Assembly: GCA_018222345.1 (NCBI GenBank)
Contig: JAAFAL010000004.1
Span: forward strand, 1-56,176
Direction: 5' to 3'
Source: a bacterium
GTDB lineage: Bacteria; Pseudomonadota; Gammaproteobacteria; Nevskiales; OUC007
DNA length: 56,176 bases
Position 1 is the stretch's first letter, and the number at the start of each line of letters is the position of its first letter. Under the pieces are notes generated by a model. It was given only the letters and a program-made list of their open reading frames with translations, was not told the DNA's origin and searched no databases. The translations under genes and the position numbers were made by a program. Shown here piece after piece: positions 54,226 to 56,176 of the stretch.

Positions 54226-55502
54226 GGTAATGCCTTGATGAGCACCTTTGAACCGCGCTGGGCGTTGTAAGCGCGCTGGCGCTCAATCGGTAGCTCATCC
54301 GCTTGGGCTACGGCGAATCCGCGTTCGATGAACCAATGCGGTGTGTGCGTGGTCAGCGCGAACAGCGTGCGCAAACCCGACTGCGCAGCGCGCAGTTCGA
54401 CCTGCTCCAGCAGCACCTCGGCGCGGCTTTGGCCGCGGTAGTCCGGGTGCACGGCCACACAGGCCACCTCGCCAGCTTCGGCGGCCTTGAATGGCACCAG
54501 TGCGCAACAGGCAATGATGGTGTCGTCGCGCGCCATCACCAGATATTGGTCGATCTCCAGTTCCAACTGCTCGCGCGAGCGTGGCACCAGGGCGCCAGCC
54601 TGCTCCAATGGCTCGATCAGCTTGAGGATGCCGCCGACGTCGTCGATGGTGGCTGGCCGGGTTTCGTCGTAGGTGTCGCCGGCAATCATCAGCCCGAAGC
54701 CGTCGCGGGTGTAGAGCTCGGCCAACAGCCCGCCATCAACATCCGCCGCAACCAAGTGGACACGCGCAACGCCGGACTCGGACGCACGCAGGGCCGCCTG
54801 CCGATGCAGTTCAGTACTGTCGGCAAGGCGCTCGCGGGCTTGTACCAGGGTGATCTGCGAAGCTGGCTCTGGCTCGACACCGTGTGTCAGATACACCAAT
54901 TTGTCGGCGCCCAGCGCTGTAGCCGCGGACTGCGCGACTTCCTCGCCCAGCAAATTGAAGGTTTCGCCGGTCGGCGAGTAGCCCGATGGTGACAGCAGCA
55001 CGATTGCGCCGCGGTCCAGTGCGGCGTTGAGCGCCTTGGTGTTGATCCGCCGCACTTCGCCGGTGTGCTGGTAATCGGTGCCGCTGCGCACGCCAAGCGG
55101 CCGTGCGGTCACCCAGTTGCCGCTGGCAACCTCAATGCGCGCGCCGCTCATAGGGCCACTCGCCAGGCCGGTCGAAAGCAACGCTTCAATATCCATGCGC
55201 ACACTGCCGATTGCGGCTTTGACCGCGCTCAATGCTTCCAGCGTGGTGACGCGCAGGCCATCAACCACCGGGCAGTCGAGCTTGTCGGCTGCCAGCCGCG
55301 CATCAATTTGCGGCCGTGCACCGTGCACCAACACCACCCGCACGCCCAGGCTGCGCAGCAAGGCAATGTCGAACAAGCTTGCCGCGGCTTCGGCGCTTGC
55401 GACCACCTCGCCGGGCAGCGCAACGACAAAGGTCGCGCCGTGGTGGCGGTGCGCATAGGGCGCGAAGCGCCGCAAAGCGGCGGTGAACTGAGCGTGTTCC
55501 AT
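54222..55502 (-). CDS. argA: Amino-acid N-acetyltransferase (N-acetylglutamate synthase)
   Basis: 426 residues, first step of arginine synthesis. N-terminal amino-acid-kinase-like domain (LRSLGVRVVLVHGARPQIDARL near 50-71; INTKALNAALDRGAIVLLSPSG) that binds arginine for feedback control, and a C-terminal GNAT domain (CVAVHPDYRGQSRAEVLLEQVE). ATG 55502 is preferred to the GTG one codon upstream. It follows argE, so the two arginine genes are neighbours on the same strand with 24 nt between them. Confidence 0.95.
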   Translation of the reverse strand: MEHAQFTAALRRFAPYAHRHHGATFVVALPGEVVASAEAAASLFDIALLRSLGVRVVLVHGARPQIDARLAADKLDCPVVDGLRVTTLEALSAVKAAIGSVRMDIEALLSTGLASGPMSGARIEVASGNWVTARPLGVRSGTDYQHTGEVRRINTKALNAALDRGAIVLLSPSGYSPTGETFNLLGEEVAQSAATALGADKLVYLTHGVEPEPASQITLVQARERLADSTELHRQAALRASESGVARVHLVAADVDGGLLAELYTRDGFGLMIAGDTYDETRPATIDDVGGILKLIEPLEQAGALVPRSREQLELEIDQYLVMARDDTIIACCALVPFKAAEAGEVACVAVHPDYRGQSRAEVLLEQVELRAAQSGLRTLFALTTHTPHWFIERGFAVAQADELPIERQRAYNAQRGSKVLIKALP

Positions 55503-55526
55503 CACGCAATTATGCGGGGATTCAGC

Positions 55527-56176
55527 CTAGGCTGCGACGCAGTACCGCTGTATCAGCCCGCGCAGAATCTGCCGCATCGGCTCCAGCCTGGCCAATGGCA
55601 GCGATTCATTGGGTTGGTGGGCCACAGCAATATCGCCGGGGCCGAGCACCACGGTTTGAATATCCAGTGCGCCAAGAAATGCCGCCTCGGTGGCGAAATC
55701 AACGGCGATGGGCACCTGGCCACTGAGTGTGGCGCTGGCTTGCACCAGGTCGGCTGTGGCGTCCAACGCGTAGGCCGGCGAGCCTTCAAACAAGGGGCGA
55801 AAGCTGGCGTGGCAGTCGCTGTCTTGCAGCGCAGTATCGACGGCGCTGCGAATCTGCTTGCGCAAGTCTTCCAGGGCCATGCCGGGTAAAAAGCGCAGGT
55901 CGATGTGCAATTCGGTGAGTGCCGGGATGCGATTCGGGCTGTCGCCGCCACACACATGGCCGGGGTTGATGGTGGCGTGATCGACAGTAAACAGTGGGTT
56001 TTGGAATTGTTGCTGTAGCCGCGCCTGCAACTCGCGCAGTGCCGTGAGCACCAGCGGCAAGGCATAGATCGTTTTGGCACCCAATGACGGGTGGCTGGAA
56101 TGCCAGGCACTTCAGTGCAGCTTGATGGCTTCCATCCCAATACCCTTGTGGGCATTCACGGGCTGCAGGTTACTAG
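55527..56176 (-). pseudogene. argE: Acetylornithine deacetylase, interrupted by an in-frame TGA and cut by the window edge
   Basis: M20 metallopeptidase family. The frame is open from the window edge (reading SNLQPVNAHKGIGMEAIKLH), meets TGA at 56114-56112, and continues as SAWHSSHPSLGAKTIYALPL through the dimerisation domain to the C-terminal metal-ligand region VLGPGDIAVAHQPNESLP and a normal end. Homology runs uninterrupted across the stop, where relatives have Gly or a similar residue, so a single base change (for example GGA to TGA) or a sequencing error explains it. As it stands only a 3' fragment could be translated, from the TTG at 56084. The N-terminal catalytic half lies outside the window. 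Confidence 0.75.

Noticed and set aside
56112-56114. TGA in argE as a selenocysteine codon
   Set aside because: The position is not a catalytic Cys in the M20 family, and no clear SECIS-like hairpin stands out just downstream; mutation or error is simpler.

Overview
The window is about 56 kb of GC-rich bacterial chromosome from a gammaproteobacterium whose order I cannot fix. The evidence is the str/S10/spc/alpha ribosomal gene order, a Pseudomonas-like neighbourhood of pilT-pilU, pyrC'-pyrB-pyrR, yqgF, yqgE, gshB and the pil-chp genes, and two type IVa pilin genes with sigma-54-like promoters. No phage, insertion sequence, CRISPR, rRNA or tRNA was seen.

Layout. 1-17093 (+): 3' part of fusA, tuf, then the complete S10, spc and alpha operons through secY, rpmJ, rpoA and rplQ, closed by a strong terminator. 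A 337-nt gap between rpsJ and rplC holds at least three strong hairpins and looks like a structured leader. 17181-24294 (+) is a visibly more A/T-rich surface-glycan locus: a DUF354 glycosyltransferase, a GT2, an unrecognised protein, a GT4, a methyltransferase, a phosphoribosyltransferase-HAD fusion and a Wzx-like flippase. 24334-28358 (-) holds a DPM1-like polyprenyl-phosphate sugar synthase, a TMTC-like membrane GT-C protein with TPRs, and two type IV pilin genes. This looks like a self-contained pilin-glycosylation cassette. 28463-29821 (-): rpiA and yggS. 29892-33314 (+): three PilT/PilU-type ATPases. 33315-33595 is a cluster of palindromic intergenic repeats. 33596-36097 (-): pilJ and pilH.

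36188-44175 (-) is a tightly overlapped run: catalytically dead pyrC', pyrB, pyrR, ruvX/yqgF, yqgE, a Gx-transporter/NusG-domain-II/apbE set resembling flavin-export or extracellular-electron-transfer modules, gshB and gshA. 44327-52148 (+): pilG, pilI, a 1940-residue ChpA, chpC and an M15 peptidase. 52157-56176 (-): rsmE, bioA, argA and an argE that carries an in-frame TGA and runs off the window.

How the parts work together: the pilins, retraction ATPases and split Pil-Chp chemosensory genes form one twitching-motility theme spread over about 25 kb. The glycan genes sit directly beside the pilins, so pilus decoration and another surface glycan may be built from the same neighbourhood. The rest is housekeeping (translation, pyrimidine, glutathione, biotin and arginine synthesis). 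The most interesting points are the DPM1-like/TMTC-like/pilin cassette, the PRTase-HAD fusion, the rpsJ-rplC structured region, the third PilT-family ATPase, and the interrupted argE.
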